A stretch of DNA of 35,851 nucleotides from Chryseobacterium sp. S0630 (lineage in GTDB: Bacteria > Bacteroidota > Bacteroidia > Flavobacteriales > Weeksellaceae), in the NCBI RefSeq assembly GCF_024158915.1, contig NZ_JAMZGF010000055.1, positions 1-35,851 on the forward strand, given 5' to 3'. Shown here piece by piece: positions 34,119-35,851 of this stretch; the first letter of the stretch is position 1, and the number at the start of each line of letters is the position of its first letter. The position numbers were made by a program, and so were the translations under genes. Under the pieces are notes generated by a model. That model was not told where the DNA came from. It saw only the letters and a program-made list of their open reading frames with translations, and made no database searches.

Positions 34119-34155
34119 AATTCCGGCGGAGCCAAAGGCTCCGCCGGAATTTTTT
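34119..34155 (+). terminator. Very strong intrinsic terminator of the S9 peptidase gene
   Basis: AATTCCGGCGGAGCC (34119-34133) pairs perfectly with GGCTCCGCCGGAATT (34137-34151) around AAA, followed by T-runs. Fifteen base pairs, ten of them in a GC-rich core, is strong for this AT-rich genome. The IS left end begins three bases after the T-run. Confidence 0.95.
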
Positions 34156-34187
34156 ATTGAAGTTGTCTTTACTTTTTGAAATAAAAA

Positions 34188-34234
34188 AAGGGATTCTGAA
34201 ATTTGTGTTGCGAAACAAAAAAATCAGATCCCTT
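34188..34234 (+). other. Hairpin at the transposase start inside the IS
   Basis: AAGGGATTCTGA (34188-34199) pairs with TCAGATCCCTT (34224-34234) except for one bulged base, with a 24-base loop. The right arm includes the first bases of the preferred TTG start (34233), so a transcript entering from outside the IS could hide the start codon. Confidence 0.55.
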
Positions 34235-35061
34235 GTACAAAGTACTTAGCAAATATACAATAGAATCAGAAATAGTACCTCATATACCAAAGGGGAAAAG
34301 AGGTTTTAAATCAAAAGTGCCTGTTTATGAAATTATTAACTGTATTTTGTATAAGTTAAAAACAGGAATCCAATGGCATCTTCTTCCCGTGATTCAATTA
34401 TTCAGTAAAAAGACTTTACATTACAAAACGGTTTTTGGTTATTACCGAAAATGGAGTCAGTGTGGAATATGGAAAAGCTGTTGGATCTCCATTTTACAAA
34501 ATAATAAATCTGAGCTTGATTTATCCAGTGGGGATGTAGATGGAAGTCATACCACGGCATTAAGAGGTGGGGAGGCTGTCGGTTATCAGGGAAGAAAGAA
34601 GCGTAAAACAACCAATTCCCTGTATTTATCTGACAGAAATGGATTGTCATTAGCCATGTCAGAGCCCGTTTGTGGAAGTCATAATGATTTGTTCAACATA
34701 GAAATACATTTTAAGCAGTTGACCTCTACATTACAACAGGCAGGCATTTCATTGGATGGGGTCATTTCTAAATTTTGATGCAGGATTTGATGCTGAAAAG
34801 CTTCGGTTACAAGCAGAATCACTAGGAATTATAGCTAATATTGCACACAATAAAAGAAATTCAGGCATAGAAAATGCCTGCTATTTTGATAACGAATTAT
34901 ACAAAAAAAGGTATGTTATTGAAAGAACAAACGCTTGGATTGATAGTTTCAGATCATTATTAAACAGGTTTGATACCACTTTGAGTAGCTGGATCGGATT
35001 CAATTATTTGGCATTTATCATAATTGCGCTTAAGAAATTTCACAAAAGAAAGTCAAGATGA
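34233..35061 (+). pseudogene. IS5-like DDE transposase in two frames
   Basis: The first frame (from TTG 34233; no in-frame ATG) encodes LPKxKRG-type N-terminal and helix-turn-helix parts: HIPKGKRGFKSKVPV, LKTGIQWHLLP, FGYYRKWSQCGIW, then the first catalytic Asp in SSGDVDGSHTTALRGG. It stops at 34778. The second, +1 frame carries FLNFDAGFDAEKLRLQAE with the second Asp, and VIERTNAWIDSFR with the Glu. In intact relatives the joint reads like DG-FLNADAGFD, so the shift sits at GATGGGGTCATTT (about 34755-34767), where one G too many is the simplest explanation. No slippery A-run is present. It could be a decayed gene or an element using recoding; I favour decay. Confidence 0.75.
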
Positions 35062-35081
35062 CTTCATTGTCTAATTTTATG

Positions 35082-35264
35082 TCAACCTATTTTAGGACGA
35101 CTCACTTTTTCATTTCCTGGAAAGCCCCCATAATACGGATAGTATTTCAACTTCATACAAAAAACCAAATGATGTTTTTGAGGTTTTGTTTTAAGAAGTT
35201 CCAGCTCTTCAAAGGTAAGCGACCAGTATTGTCCTAGTTCTTCTTCATTCCATATTTGCTTCAT
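35082..35264 (-). pseudogene. N-terminal fragment of a Tn3-family transposase (DUF4158)
   Basis: About 60 residues from ATG 35264: MKQIWNEEELGQYWSLTFEE then LELLKTKPQKHHLVFCMKLKYYPYYGGFP. This resembles the N-terminal DUF4158 of Tn3-type transposases (a hydrophobic pattern with a YYxYYGxFP end). Complete proteins are about 950-1,000 residues, so more than 90 percent is missing; the frame then drifts to a stop at 35082, 15 bases from the IS right end. The same frame can start at ATG 35318, adding 18 residues that look unrelated. It is a dead remnant, probably cut by rearrangement at or near the IS. Confidence 0.65.
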
Positions 35265-35369
35265 TCTTTTCTTCCCCAAGTTATGCAAGAAATACAAACA
35301 TTCAAAAAAGTTGACCATTTTGAACGCTTATGTGGTCACTGGGCCTATTATCTAAAATAACAGCTTTAA

Positions 35370-35452
35370 CCGTTGTGCAATTTATTAACAAAGTCTATTT
35401 CAATCGAAATATCAATAACTTAAAAGTCAGTATTATTTAAAATGCACAACGG
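35370..35452. repeat. Inverted repeat CCGTTGTGCA / TGCACAACGG
   Basis: Two perfect ten-base arms (35370-35379 and 35443-35452) separated by 63 bases of AT-rich DNA. It could be the ends of a small MITE-like unit or a remnant transposon end. No ORF lies within. Confidence 0.55.
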
Positions 35453-35851
35453 GTAATGTATTTTGTTCGATCTAAAAAAGAGAAAATCTTTCGGTACTTT
35501 CCTTCAACAAGCTCAGTATAAACTTAGCTCAGCGCAGGCTTTTAATGTTTACAAAGAAAAATGAGGAAAAGGATATAAGAACTATCCTTGAAACGGTATT
35601 TTTCTCTTGAAAGGATTAAAGCTGTTTTTACAACAGGCTGCGCGATTAGTTTACCATCATAGAACTGAGAAAATGTACATTTTTCAGAGCTGTTTTTTTC
35701 ATAAAAAACGAAAATACTAGATATCAGCCTTCATTTTGGGAGAAATGGAAGGTTTTAGGAGTATTTTTTCATGGATTCCTGGAGTATAAGAATTTTTAAT
35801 AGTGAAAAGATATCTGTAGTATTTTTTTCATCAAAAATAAAAATACTAAAA
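35453..35851. repeat. Gene-free repetitive tail
   Basis: No coding frame is seen from 35319 to the end. It contains CCTTCAACAAGCTCAGTA (35501-35518), like the TTCGACAAGCTCAG repeats I recall from flavobacterial intergenic DNA, and two similar runs, TTTTTTTCATAAAAAACG then AAAATACTA (35692-35718) and TTTTTTTCATC then AAAATACTA (35823-35849). The second can fold as AGTATTTTT/AAAAATACT. It continues past the window edge. Confidence 0.45.

Larger units (their letters stand above)
34158..35066 (+). mobile_element. IS5-family-like insertion sequence
   Basis: The element is about 909 bases. The left end TGAAGTTGTCTTTACTTT (34158-34175) and right end AAAGTCAAGATGACTTCA (35049-35066) are inverted repeats matching at 15 of 18 places. 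It contains a DDE transposase in two frames, whose stop lies inside the right end. No target duplication is obvious at the chosen ends, so the edges could be a few bases off. It lies directly after the peptidase terminator. Confidence 0.75.

Overview
The window is AT-rich chromosomal DNA from a member of the Bacteroidota, most likely a flavobacterium of the Chryseobacterium group. The evidence is the content and the promoters: a lipoprotein form of TamA (TamL), a fused CcoNO oxidase subunit, a type IX secretion C-terminal sorting domain, a short MenE, and repeated TAnnTTTG -7 promoter boxes, often with TTG about 19-22 bases upstream. The species is inferred, not proven.

Layout. Positions 1-8.6 kb, minus strand: envelope biogenesis genes tamB, tamL and a YihY/BrkB membrane protein, packed end to end. 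8.8-12.1 kb, minus: a minimal cbb3 oxidase operon (ccoNO fusion, mono-heme ccoP) closed by an unusual long-loop terminator. 12.2-16.4 kb, plus: a small XRE regulator divergent from ccoNO, then a membrane sensor kinase with a large periplasmic propeller, overlapping its LuxR-type response regulator. 16.6-21 kb, plus: an amino-acid permease, a beta-barrel-like protein with an exported agmatine/peptidylarginine deiminase, and an HdeD-like membrane protein. 21-22.7 kb, minus: a T9SS cargo protein with delta-60 repeats and tRNA-Gln. 22.8-27 kb, plus: menE-arfB, an outer-membrane beta-barrel, a GreA/Rnk-like protein and a deoxyhypusine-synthase-like enzyme. 27-29.1 kb: repeat-rich, with an alkyltransferase-like (ATL) protein, a small hypothetical gene and an XRE regulator. 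29.2-34.1 kb: htpG (minus) and a large S9 peptidase (plus). 34.1 kb to the end: a mobile-element graveyard with an IS5-like element whose transposase is split by a frame change, a truncated Tn3-type transposase, and gene-free repetitive DNA.

The least explained material is non-coding. A family of short palindrome-ended elements occurs at least four times between 25.6 and 29.1 kb. A 47-base imperfect duplication flanks the Rnk-like gene and carries both a promoter box and the last codons of the preceding barrel gene; it looks like the scar of a rearrangement. A possible short leader ORF plus hairpin precedes the Rnk-like gene. I found no CRISPR array, prophage, toxin-antitoxin pair or obvious defence island. 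All functional calls come from reading motifs by eye; no database search was run.
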